5,293 nt of DNA from Candidatus Sulfopaludibacter sp. SbA3 (GCA_945900935.1 CAMDKT010000454.1:1-5293), one strand, 5' to 3'. Positions 1-5,293 are shown, numbered from the stretch's first letter. Translations and numbers: made by a program. The notes: generated by a model not told the origin, from the letters alone.

Positions 1-769
1 AGCCGAGGATGTCAGGTTCGGGGTTGGGATTCCAGGATAATTCGACTGTTCCCGCGCCGGCGACAACGCTGAGGCCGGAAGGCGCGGCGGGAGGAAAGCG
101 GTCCTCAACGGTAAGGGTCTTAGGGCCGATTCGGCGGCCGTGGGCCTTATCGCCGCGAGCCTGGATTTCGTAGGTGTAAACTTTTCCGAGGAGGGCGCGG
201 GGGTCGGCGAATCGGCCGTTGGCGCCTTCGCCGATGGCGGTGCCGTCGCGGTAGACAATGACCGGCCCGTCGTAGCCATTCCAGGAGAGAACGGAGCCGT
301 TGGGAGCCGAGTCGGCAGCAAAATCGCCGGGGGTGATGACGGGGGTTTCGACGCGGAGGGTGACTCGATTGGACCAGGCGGAGGATCGGCCCTTCCTGTT
401 AGCCGTGCGAACAGCCAATACGACCACCTCCCCGGCGAATTCGCGCGCATCGAAGGATGTTTCGGCTGGGCCGGGCTTGTTGGCGTGGACGGCGATGGCC
501 TTGGCGGCGGCGGCCCAGGCGTCAGGATTCCAGCCTCCTTCCGGCGCGCGGCCGACGCGGATTTCGACGGCGGCGATATCGGTGATGGCGAGGTTCTCGG
601 TGGTCTTGAGAGGGATTGTGAAAGAGGCGTCGATCTTCGATTCGACCTGCTGTGCCCGGAGGTCCTGGACAGGTTGCGGGATGTTAAGCGCCGGGGGTAA
701 AGGATCACCGACGTAACCGCACGATACGGCGAACAGCGCCACGCCCGCAACCGGAAAATACCGCTTCAC
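1..769 (-). CDS. Lipoprotein with fibronectin type III domains (C-terminus outside window)
   Basis: Open from a GTG at 769 to the left edge (256 codons seen). The N-terminus is a lipoprotein signal: MKRY, a hydrophobic stretch, then AVSC with Cys17 as the likely lipidated residue. The next residues, CGYVGDPLPP, resemble the CGxxGPLxxP start of small LptM-type outer-membrane lipoproteins. Three fibronectin type III-like units follow: about 31-141 (ending RTANRKGRSSAWSN), about 145-222 (LSWNGYDGPVIVYRDG, then VYTYEIQARG), and a third starting near 226 (PPAAPSGLSVVAGAG, then VELSWNPNPEPDILG). The GTG start overlaps the hslU stop in GTGA and no good Shine-Dalgarno is visible, so translation is probably coupled to hslU. 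A role in the cell envelope or in binding is inferred; the function is unknown. The start is supported by the signal peptide beginning at once. Confidence 0.85.
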   Translation of the reverse strand, partial: MKRYFPVAGVALFAVSCGYVGDPLPPALNIPQPVQDLRAQQVESKIDASFTIPLKTTENLAITDIAAVEIRVGRAPEGGWNPDAWAAAAKAIAVHANKPGPAETSFDAREFAGEVVVLAVRTANRKGRSSAWSNRVTLRVETPVITPGDFAADSAPNGSVLSWNGYDGPVIVYRDGTAIGEGANGRFADPRALLGKVYTYEIQARGDKAHGRRIGPKTLTVEDRFPPAAPSGLSVVAGAGTVELSWNPNPEPDILG

Positions 770-2145
770 AGAATGTACTTGCTCAGGTCCTGATCCTTGA
801 CGATGTCGTTCAGCTGTTGCTGCACGTATTTGGCGTCAATTTTTACGGTCTTTTTCTTGAGGTCAGGACCCTCGAAGCTGATCTCTTCCAGCACCTTTTC
901 GAGGATCGTATGGAGGCGGCGGGCACCAATATTCTCCATGAGTTCATTGACCTGGGCGGCGTAACGGGCGATTTCCCGTATAGAATCATCAGTGAATGTC
1001 AGCTTAATGCCCTCGGTTTCAAGCAGCGCCTGATGCTGTTTGATGAGGGCATTTTTCGGTTCACGGAGAATGCGGATGAAGTCCTCCTCCGTCAGCGATT
1101 TTAGCTCGACGCGGATGGGGAAGCGGCCCTGGAGTTCGGGGATCAGATCGGCCGGTTTAGAGACGTGGAAAGCGCCGGCGGCGATGAAGAGTATGTGGTC
1201 CGTGCGGACGAAGCCGTGACGGGTATTGACCGTCGTCCCCTCGACGATGGGGAGGATGTCTCGCTGAACGCCTTCGCGGCTGACGTCGGGGCCTTGGCCG
1301 CCTTCACGGCCGGCGATCTTGTCGATTTCGTCGAGGAAAATGATGCCGCTTTTTTCAACGCGTTCAATCGCGGTGCGGGTGACCTGATCCATGTCGACCA
1401 GCTTCTGCTCCTCCTCCTGAATCAGATAATCCAGCGCTTCGTGGACGGGCATCTTGCGCTTGCGGGTACGGGCACCGAAGAGCGCCGGGAGGATGTCCTT
1501 GAAGTTGGACATGTCCATGTCATCGGGGCCGGAACCGGGGCCGGAACCGGGACCCGGACTGGGATTGGAGATAAATTCAAAGGCCGACATGCGGTCTTTG
1601 ACATCGATTTCGACGCTTTGTTCGTCGAGCTTTCCGGCCAGGAGTTTATCGCGGAGCGTCTCGCGGGCAGCGGCGTCGGCCGGTTGAAGAAGGTCGATGA
1701 GGCGCTCTTCGGCGTTGCGTTCGGCGCGTTCTCCGACTTCCTCAAGCTTTTCGTCGCGGATCATGTCGATGGCGATATCAACGAGATCGCGGATCATCGA
1801 TTCGACGTCCCGGCCAACGTAGCCGACTTCGGTGAACTTGCTGGCTTCGACTTTCAGGAACGGGGAATTCGCGAGTTTCGCCAGCCGACGGGCGATTTCA
1901 GTCTTGCCGACGCCGGTGGAGCCGATCATCAAAATATTCTTCGGCATGACGTCTTCGGCCATGTCGGGGTCGAGGCGCTGGCGCCTCATGCGATTGCGGA
2001 GCGCGACGGCGACGGCCTTCTTGGCGTCGTGCTGGCCGATCACGTATTTGTCGAGTTCGACAACGATTTCGCGCGGGGTGAGTTCGTCGAGCAGGGGAGA
2101 TTCATCGGCGCCCGAACCGTGCTGGGAAGGTAGGTAAATAACCAT
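766..2145 (-). CDS. hslU: HslU (ClpY), ATPase subunit of the HslUV protease
   Basis: 459-residue AAA+ unfoldase that hexamerises, unfolds substrates with ATP and feeds them to HslV in the cytoplasm. Visible features: LTPREIVVELDKYVIGQ near 22-38; Walker A GSTGVGKT (75-82); pore loop GYVG (108-111); an I domain at roughly 115-245; Walker B IIFLDEID (268-275); sensor stretch FIAAGAFH (320-327); arginine-finger motif ELQGRFP (Arg341); sensor 2 GARRLHT (Arg410); and the C-terminal tail DLSKYIL, the segment that inserts into HslV to activate it. It is slightly longer than the E. coli protein (443 aa), with about 16 extra N-terminal residues and a Gly/Pro/Ser-rich insert at about 196-207 in the I domain. 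The ATG directly abuts the hslV stop (TAAATG), and GAGGAA lies 9 nt upstream. All key motifs are present, so it should be active. Confidence 0.98.
   Translation of the reverse strand: MVIYLPSQHGSGADESPLLDELTPREIVVELDKYVIGQHDAKKAVAVALRNRMRRQRLDPDMAEDVMPKNILMIGSTGVGKTEIARRLAKLANSPFLKVEASKFTEVGYVGRDVESMIRDLVDIAIDMIRDEKLEEVGERAERNAEERLIDLLQPADAAARETLRDKLLAGKLDEQSVEIDVKDRMSAFEFISNPSPGPGSGPGSGPDDMDMSNFKDILPALFGARTRKRKMPVHEALDYLIQEEEQKLVDMDQVTRTAIERVEKSGIIFLDEIDKIAGREGGQGPDVSREGVQRDILPIVEGTTVNTRHGFVRTDHILFIAAGAFHVSKPADLIPELQGRFPIRVELKSLTEEDFIRILREPKNALIKQHQALLETEGIKLTFTDDSIREIARYAAQVNELMENIGARRLHTILEKVLEEISFEGPDLKKKTVKIDAKYVQQQLNDIVKDQDLSKYIL
1525..1560 (-). repeat. 12-bp tandem repeat inside hslU
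   Basis: On the plus strand GGGGCCGGAACC occurs twice in a row (1525-1536 and 1537-1548), followed by a degenerate third unit (1549-1560). It encodes a Gly-Pro-Gly-Ser type linker at about residues 196-207 of HslU, in the I domain. A unit length divisible by three keeps the frame. Confidence 0.85.
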
Positions 2146-2694
2146 TTAGCCCAGTTCCTCGAAGATCACGTTGAGATTCGTGTAGATGCAAATGCTGCCG
2201 GCGATGTTCATGGCTTTTTCGGCGATTTCGCGCGCCGGGAGTTCGGTGTTGTCGTAAAGGGCGAGGGCGGCGGCTTTGGCGAAGGGGCCGCCGGAGCCGA
2301 TGGCGGCGAGGGCTTCGTCGGGTTCGATGACGTCGCCATTGCCGGAAAGAATGTAAGTTTTTTCGGTGTCGGCCACGAGGAGGAGTGCCTCCAAATGGCG
2401 GAGAACGCGGTCGGTACGCCAGTCCTTGGCGAGTTCGACCACGGCGCGGTCGAGCTTGCCATTGTGCTGCTCCAGCTTGGTTTCGAAGCGGGCGAAGAGG
2501 GCAAAGGCATCGGCCGTGGAACCGGCGAAACCGGAGAGGATCTTGCCGTTATAGAGCCGGCGGAGTTTCTTGGCGGAGGCCTTCAGGACTTCGCTGCCGA
2601 GGGTGACCTGGCCGTCTGCCGCCATTACTACTTTGCCGTTTCGGCGGACGGCAAGAACCGTCGTGGAACGGATGCGTGTGGAGTTTCTGCTCAA
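2146..2694 (-). CDS. hslV: HslV (ClpQ), threonine protease subunit of HslUV
   Basis: 182-residue N-terminal-nucleophile protease of the proteasome beta-subunit family; forms the double-ring chamber capped by HslU. By alignment with E. coli HslV from memory (TTIVSVRRNG there, TTVLAVRRNG here), the catalytic Thr is residue 11, so a 10-residue propeptide (MSRNSTRIRS) must be removed. Asp27 (ADGQ), Lys43 (AKKL) and Ser134 (GSGG) match the other active-site residues, and GSICIYT near 166-172 matches the cation-binding site. The start is TTG at 2694: an in-frame TAG lies four codons upstream, and no ATG or GTG lies between it and the Thr. No Shine-Dalgarno is visible; an extended -10 element sits six bases upstream, so the message may be leaderless. 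It follows brnA by 34 bp and abuts hslU with no gap. Confidence 0.97.
   Translation of the reverse strand: MSRNSTRIRSTTVLAVRRNGKVVMAADGQVTLGSEVLKASAKKLRRLYNGKILSGFAGSTADAFALFARFETKLEQHNGKLDRAVVELAKDWRTDRVLRHLEALLLVADTEKTYILSGNGDVIEPDEALAAIGSGGPFAKAAALALYDNTELPAREIAEKAMNIAGSICIYTNLNVIFEELG
2155..2160 (-). promoter_or_regulatory. Ribosome binding site of hslU
   Basis: GAGGAA within the last codons of hslV, 9 nt before the hslU ATG. It supports ATG 2145 as the start and, with the TAAATG junction, suggests translational coupling of the two protease subunits. Confidence 0.6.
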
Positions 2695-2700
2695 ACTACT

Positions 2701-2709
2701 ATTCTATCA
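2701..2709 (-). promoter_or_regulatory. Extended -10 promoter candidate for hslVU
   Basis: On the minus strand TGATAGAAT (2709-2701) matches the extended -10 pattern TGnTATAAT with one mismatch. The predicted +1 is 2694, the first base of the hslV TTG start. No convincing -35 box is present, which is tolerable for extended -10 promoters. It lies in the 34-bp gap after brnA and could give hslVU expression independent of the toxin-antitoxin promoter. Confidence 0.5.
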
Positions 2710-2728
2710 ATGAAGTTGGGGCGGTGGT

Positions 2729-3034
2729 TCAGGCCCTTTTGTGGATCTCATTTAGCATCGTATCTCGCAAAACCTGGTTCAGCCGCGTCTGGTATCCCGC
2801 GCCCTGCTTCCTCAGCCAAGCCACCACGTCTGCGTCCAACCGCACCGTTAGCTGTTGCTTCACGGGCCGGTAGTAAGGGTTTTTAATGGCGTTCTTCCAG
2901 AAACTTTCCGTCAGCTCCGGGATATCCGAAAGGTCGATTTCGGAATCGGGGCGATCAGCAAGGGCAGCCAAGCGTCGCTTCCGCGCGGGCGTCAATGGAT
3001 TATCGCCTAGAGTCGTTGTCACTAGTTTCTTCAT
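2729..3034 (-). CDS. brnA: BrnA-family antitoxin (ribbon-helix-helix)
   Basis: 101-residue protein matching the BrnA antitoxin family. The N-terminal half is polar and probably flexible, with LTPARKRRLAALADRPD (14-30) and SEIDLSDIPELTESFW (31-46); in this family that half wraps the toxin. The C-terminal part from about 58 to 95 is the DNA-binding domain: PVKQQLTVRLDADVVAWLRK forms the strand and first helix, and GYQTRLNQVLRDTM the second helix. In the known family BrnA neutralises BrnT and the complex represses its own promoter. The gene overlaps the 3' end of brnT by 35 bp and starts at ATG 3034, with AAGGA 11 nt upstream. Function is inferred from family resemblance and gene order (toxin first, as is usual for brnTA). 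Confidence 0.92.
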   Translation of the reverse strand: MKKLVTTTLGDNPLTPARKRRLAALADRPDSEIDLSDIPELTESFWKNAIKNPYYRPVKQQLTVRLDADVVAWLRKQGAGYQTRLNQVLRDTMLNEIHKRA

Positions 3035-3311
3035 AGCGTTTTCGTTCCTTTCGCGTTGCGGGCCGTGCTGAGATCAATCGAATTGTTTCGGTACCCAGCC
3101 CTTCTCGAACCGTATGAGCCACAAGGAGTACCGGCTCACCCCCCGCCAGGCCGACTGCTCGCCAGCGCAATTCACCTGTTTCGTCCCATCGGTCCTGTTC
3201 AAAGAGCGCGTTCGGGTCGTCGAATACCTGGATGGCGTCTTCGAAGGCAACTTTGTGCTTTTGCTCGTTCTTTCGCGCCTTGTCGGGGTCCCATTGGAAT
3301 CGAACTGTCAC
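3000..3311 (-). CDS. brnT: BrnT-family toxin (ribonuclease, RelE-like fold)
   Basis: 103-residue protein with the BrnT hallmarks: FQWDPDKARKNEQKHKV at 5-21 (family pattern F-WD--K---N--KH-V-F), FEDAIQVFDDP (23-33), and a C-terminal block TIRLISARPATRKERKRYEE (76-95). Characterised members are RNA-cleaving toxins that stop translation under stress and are held inactive by BrnA. The start is GTG at 3311; the first residues MTVRFQWDP align with the usual family N-terminus, and no ATG lies closer. A near-ideal -10 box lies six bases upstream, so there is no room for a Shine-Dalgarno and the message is probably leaderless. The ORF is intact with all conserved blocks, so the toxin may be active. 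It lies just past a decayed Nif3-like gene, which may mark an insertion boundary. Confidence 0.93.
   Translation of the reverse strand: MTVRFQWDPDKARKNEQKHKVAFEDAIQVFDDPNALFEQDRWDETGELRWRAVGLAGGEPVLLVAHTVREGLGTETIRLISARPATRKERKRYEETSDNDSRR
3046..3050 (-). promoter_or_regulatory. Ribosome binding site of brnA
   Basis: AAGGA inside the 3' end of brnT, 11 nt before the brnA ATG at 3034. The spacing is a little long. It would let the antitoxin be translated from the brnT message. Confidence 0.4.
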
Positions 3312-3317
3312 GACACC

Positions 3318-3346
3318 ATTATAACGCTAATTATGTAACTACACAA
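3318..3346 (-). promoter_or_regulatory. Promoter of brnTA, likely leaderless
   Basis: On the minus strand a perfect TATAAT occupies 3323-3318, with TTGTGT as a -35 box (3346-3341) and a 17-bp spacer. The predicted +1, seven bases after the end of the -10, is 3311, the G of the brnT GTG start. The stretch is markedly AT-rich against its surroundings. It includes an imperfect inverted repeat (ATTATAA, CGC, TAATTAT on the plus strand at 3318-3334; five of seven arm positions pair) overlapping the -10, which could be a BrnA operator. Boxes are seen in the sequence; operator function is inferred. Confidence 0.72.
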
Positions 3347-3718
3347 TTCCCGACCGACTCCAAAACGGTTCGCCGACGGGGACGTGCGCGATCGGGAGTT
3401 CGGGGATGAAGCTTTTGAGTCAGGCGGCGCATTTCTTCATGCCTCCTTCCTCGCTGACAGCGTGGCCAAGGATGATTAACTTTCTTCGCGCCAGCCGCAA
3501 TCTGGTCCTGCCCTGCGTGTAGAACGTCGGTTCGTACGTGATGATTAGGTTCTTGCCCTGGGCGGCGGCGCGCTGGAGGACGTCGAGGGTGGCCATGAAC
3601 GTGGTCGCGATGCCCGTTACCGGCGTGTCCGGGCCGCCGGTCTTCAGTGTGTCAACAGCGGCTTGGGCTGAGCAGCGCCCGCCGCGATCATCGTAGACAG
3701 CGCCGCCCGGCGTGTCCT
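3339..3718 (-). pseudogene. Decayed Nif3-like dinuclear-metal protein (Tat-exported type)
   Basis: Three pieces of one gene remain in order. At 3718-3644 the frame following the DUF1080 stop reads RTRRAALSTMIAAGAAQPK, a twin-arginine signal peptide, ending at a TGA. In a shifted frame from about 3656, VDTLKTGGPDTPVTGIATTF, LDVLQRAAAQGKN and LIITYEPTFY match the N-terminal half of bacterial Nif3-like hexameric proteins. After a short scrambled stretch (about 3515-3480) the same frame continues with KLIILGHAVSEEGGMKKCAA, a TGA at 3422-3420 where Trp is expected, then LKSFIPELPIAHVPVGEPFW, the family C-terminus. The middle, by memory well over 100 residues, is missing, as is a segment after the signal peptide. 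The expected metal-ligand His of ITHEPTF is Tyr (TAC at 3536-3534). No valid start codon is left. It sits where a partner of the DUF1080 gene would be. Confidence 0.83.
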
Positions 3719-4291
3719 CTATTTCTCCGCCTTGACGCGGATGTTACGAAATTCGATGTGCTGCTGGGCCTGGCACTGGAAGCCGATGACGCCTTCGGAG
3801 TGTTTAGAGTCCTTAGCGTCAAGGATGGTTTGGCCGTTCAGTTTTACCAGAAAATGGTCGCCTTTGGCGGTGATATCGAAGTTGTTCCATTGGTCCGCTT
3901 TGATCTTTGTTGGCTGGGCTTTGACGGAGCCGACGAGACTGCCGGTGAGATAACCCGCGGGTTGCATATCCCAGATTTGGAGTTCGTATCCGGTGACGTG
4001 GGGCGCGCCTTCCTTCTTGGAACGAAGGAAGACGCCGCTGTTGACGGTGGCGGGGCCGCGAAATTCGAGTTGGAGCTGAAAATTCTTGAAGGCGGCTTTG
4101 GTGGCGAGCCAGCCAGGTGTCACTCCGCCGCAGACGATCGCGCCGTTTTCCACCTTCCAGTCACCTGTACTTGCCGCGTCGAAGGTCGCCCGCGGTTCCC
4201 ATCCGTTCAGGGACTTTCCGTCGAAGAGGGATGTCCACCCTTGGGCGTTCATTCCAAAGACGATGGCCGAAAATAGCAGCAGTGGCTTCAT
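3719..4291 (-). CDS. Secreted DUF1080 (3-keto-disaccharide hydrolase domain) protein
   Basis: 190 residues. MKPLLLFSAIVFGMNA is a Sec signal peptide with likely cleavage after Ala16, giving an extracytoplasmic protein. The mature part is a single DUF1080 domain, a concanavalin-like beta sandwich: WTSLFDGKSLNGWEPR (19-34) opens it, then DWKVENGAIVCGG (44-56), FQLQLEFRGPATVNSGVFLR (71-90), GYELQIWDMQ (101-110), QWNNFDITAKGDHFLVKLNG (134-153) and EGVIGFQCQAQQHIEFRNIR (167-186). Family members act on 3-keto-glycosides or other sugars, but the substrate here cannot be read from sequence. ATG 4291 is preferred over an in-frame GTG at 4309, because the signal peptide starts cleanly at MKP. No strong Shine-Dalgarno is visible for either. 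The relic Nif3-type gene follows with no gap, suggesting they were once a pair. Confidence 0.92.
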   Translation of the reverse strand: MKPLLLFSAIVFGMNAQGWTSLFDGKSLNGWEPRATFDAASTGDWKVENGAIVCGGVTPGWLATKAAFKNFQLQLEFRGPATVNSGVFLRSKKEGAPHVTGYELQIWDMQPAGYLTGSLVGSVKAQPTKIKADQWNNFDITAKGDHFLVKLNGQTILDAKDSKHSEGVIGFQCQAQQHIEFRNIRVKAEK

Positions 4292-4315
4292 GGCCAACGA
4301 GTGTATCACCAGCCT

Positions 4316-4348
4316 GTGGAAAAGTGGTGCCTGGCGTTACTTTTCCAC
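4316..4348. repeat. Perfect 10-bp inverted repeat between nmo and DUF1080 genes
   Basis: GTGGAAAAGT at 4316-4325 and ACTTTTCCAC at 4339-4348, with a 13-nt loop. It begins 6 bp past the nitronate monooxygenase stop and ends 24 bp before the DUF1080 start. There is no T-tract on either strand, so it is not a canonical intrinsic terminator. It may be a stem in the intergenic RNA or a protein-binding site. Confidence 0.7.
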
Positions 4349-4354
4349 CGATTG

Positions 4355-5293
4355 TCAGACGTTTAGGAGGGTTCGTATTACGTCGGCGGCGGTGTAAGTA
4401 GTTTTACCCGCTTTGCGAAATCGCTTGACCGTTCCAACGTCGTCACCGGCGGTTATCAGGCCCGGTTCCTGATGGCGACCGGCGCGAACCTGGCCCAGGC
4501 CGATGTTCGCCATAAGGCCGTTGCAAAGACACATCCGGCCCGCCGCGTCTTCCGGTTTGCCGCCCTTCGATGCGTAGACCGTCACCGGTTCCCCCGCGCA
4601 GCGGTAGCCGATCTCCCCAGCCTCAGTCTTGTAAGCCTCGCGAAGATATCCAAGATCACAGACACGGGGACGAGCTCTGTAAATCTCGCTCCGCGCCGCG
4701 GTATTTTCGAGTTGGACGATCTTGAAGGGGAACCCGGTGGGGGAAGCAAGGGGGTCGGTTTTGATCTTGGCATCGGTGTTGAACACGGCCTGTTTGTACT
4801 CATCCCGCAGCCCGGATTCTTCGCAGAAAGCGAAGGCCGTACCCACTTGAATCCCTGCGGCCCCTTCCTGCAACGCCTCAGCGAGCTTTTCCGGCGCGCC
4901 ATAACCGCCCGCCAGCCAGAACGGCAGCCCGAGTTCGCGGATTTTTGCGAGGTCGACTTCATCACGCCCGCCATAAATCGGTTCGCCGGCTTCAGTGAGC
5001 TGGAGTTTGCCGCGAGGCGGAGCGTTATGGCCGCCGGCTGTCGGGCCCTCGATGATGAAGCCATCCACCCGCCCATTGGCTTTCCTGACAAGCGTCAATG
5101 CCAGCGTGTTCGACGCAATGATCGGGAGACAGAGAGGCCGTTTTAGCGGAGGGAGCCCGGTCTCGGCGTAATCCCGCGGATCGAAATGAATCAATGTGTC
5201 GTCGTCGTTAGTAGCGCCGATTACGTAAAGGGGGTAAGAAGTTGCTTGATGAAGCGCCAGGCTGTCAAGCGTTCCAGGGAGCCGGAGCGGGAT
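4355..5293 (-). CDS. Nitronate monooxygenase-family FMN flavoprotein (N-terminus outside window)
   Basis: Open from the right edge to a TGA at 4357-4355: 312 residues of the C-terminal part. The fold is an FMN-binding TIM barrel of the nitronate monooxygenase/2-nitropropane dioxygenase type. Counting from the window edge, EGPTAGGHNAPPRG (82-95) is the GGH-containing flavin loop, LPFWLAGGYGAPEKL (123-137) and GAAGIQVGTAFAFCEESGLR (144-163) are the phosphate-binding strands, and TDPLASPTGFPFKIVQLE (179-196) follows. The C-terminal extension has RVCDLGYLREAY, GYRCAGEP and RMCLCNGLMANIGLGQVR, which I recall as typical of a longer subfamily in Acidobacteriota and Actinobacteria. Family members oxidise alkyl nitronates with O2; some relatives are enoyl reductases, so the substrate is open. 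The TTG at 5194 is only an internal codon: similarity runs upstream of it (SYPLYVIGATNDDDT) to the edge. Confidence 0.92.
   Translation of the reverse strand: MPLRLPGTLDSLALHQATSYPLYVIGATNDDDTLIHFDPRDYAETGLPPLKRPLCLPIIASNTLALTLVRKANGRVDGFIIEGPTAGGHNAPPRGKLQLTEAGEPIYGGRDEVDLAKIRELGLPFWLAGGYGAPEKLAEALQEGAAGIQVGTAFAFCEESGLRDEYKQAVFNTDAKIKTDPLASPTGFPFKIVQLENTAARSEIYRARPRVCDLGYLREAYKTEAGEIGYRCAGEPVTVYASKGGKPEDAAGRMCLCNGLMANIGLGQVRAGRHQEPGLITAGDDVGTVKRFRKAGKTTYTAADVIRTLLNV

Noticed and set aside
140..700. Plus-strand Gly/Asp-rich frame at the left end
   Set aside because: Antisense shadow of the fn3 lipoprotein; the minus frame has a lipoprotein signal and fn3 motifs.
1165..2133. 322-codon plus-strand reading frame across hslU
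   Set aside because: It lies wholly antisense to an HslU with every motif intact; the low-complexity, Asp/Ala/Gly/Val-rich product is a GC-bias shadow.
2710..2745. -35 box for the hslV promoter
   Set aside because: At 16-19 bp spacing only weak hexamers such as AACCAC occur, so only the extended -10 is reported.
3420..3422. In-frame TGA in the Nif3-like stretch as recoding (selenocysteine or UGA-Trp)
   Set aside because: The position is expected to be Trp, not Cys or Sec. Other genes here use TGA as a normal stop, and the gene also has deletions, a frameshift and no start, so decay is simpler.
4307..4309. GTG as the DUF1080 start
   Set aside because: It would add six residues (IHSLA-type) before the signal peptide without a better ribosome site; ATG 4291 gives a normal signal peptide.
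4315..4323. DnaA-box-like TTTTCCACA (minus strand)
   Set aside because: One mismatch to TTATCCACA, but it is part of the inverted repeat, stands alone, and no origin genes or box cluster are near.
4472..5146. 224-codon plus-strand reading frame
   Set aside because: Antisense to the nitronate monooxygenase frame, which has clear family motifs; no recognisable domain of its own.

Overview
All seven recognisable genes and one relic gene lie on the minus strand, so the window reads from right to left. GC content is high. The gene set suggests an Acidobacteriota genome, probably the Solibacter/Bryobacter group: hslV-hslU followed by an fn3 lipoprotein, a DUF1080 protein, a Tat-exported Nif3-type protein and a long-form nitronate monooxygenase. 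This placement is inferred from remembered family resemblance; no rRNA or other marker is present.

From 5293 down to 4355 is the C-terminal part of a nitronate monooxygenase-family flavoprotein, running off the window. A short gap with a perfect 10-bp inverted repeat (4316-4348) separates it from a secreted DUF1080 (3-keto-disaccharide hydrolase fold) protein at 3719-4291. Directly behind that gene, 3339-3718 has no intact gene but carries the decayed remains of a Nif3-like metalloprotein: Tat signal, N-terminal piece and C-terminal piece, with a frameshift, large deletions, a lost metal-ligand His and a Trp-to-stop change.

An AT-rich promoter at the end of the relic drives a type II toxin-antitoxin pair, brnT-brnA (35-bp overlap). 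Only 34 bp later comes hslV, whose stop codon abuts the hslU start; the hslU stop overlaps the GTG start of a lipoprotein with fibronectin type III domains, which runs off the left edge. HslV and HslU together form the two-part ATP-dependent HslUV (ClpQY) protease. brnT and hslV both have a -10 element placed so that the predicted +1 is the first base of a non-ATG start codon (GTG and TTG), which suggests leaderless transcripts.

I see no wholly new system. The items most worth checking are the Nif3 relic, the twin leaderless promoters, the toxin-antitoxin pair feeding into a protease operon, and the translationally coupled lipoprotein behind hslU.
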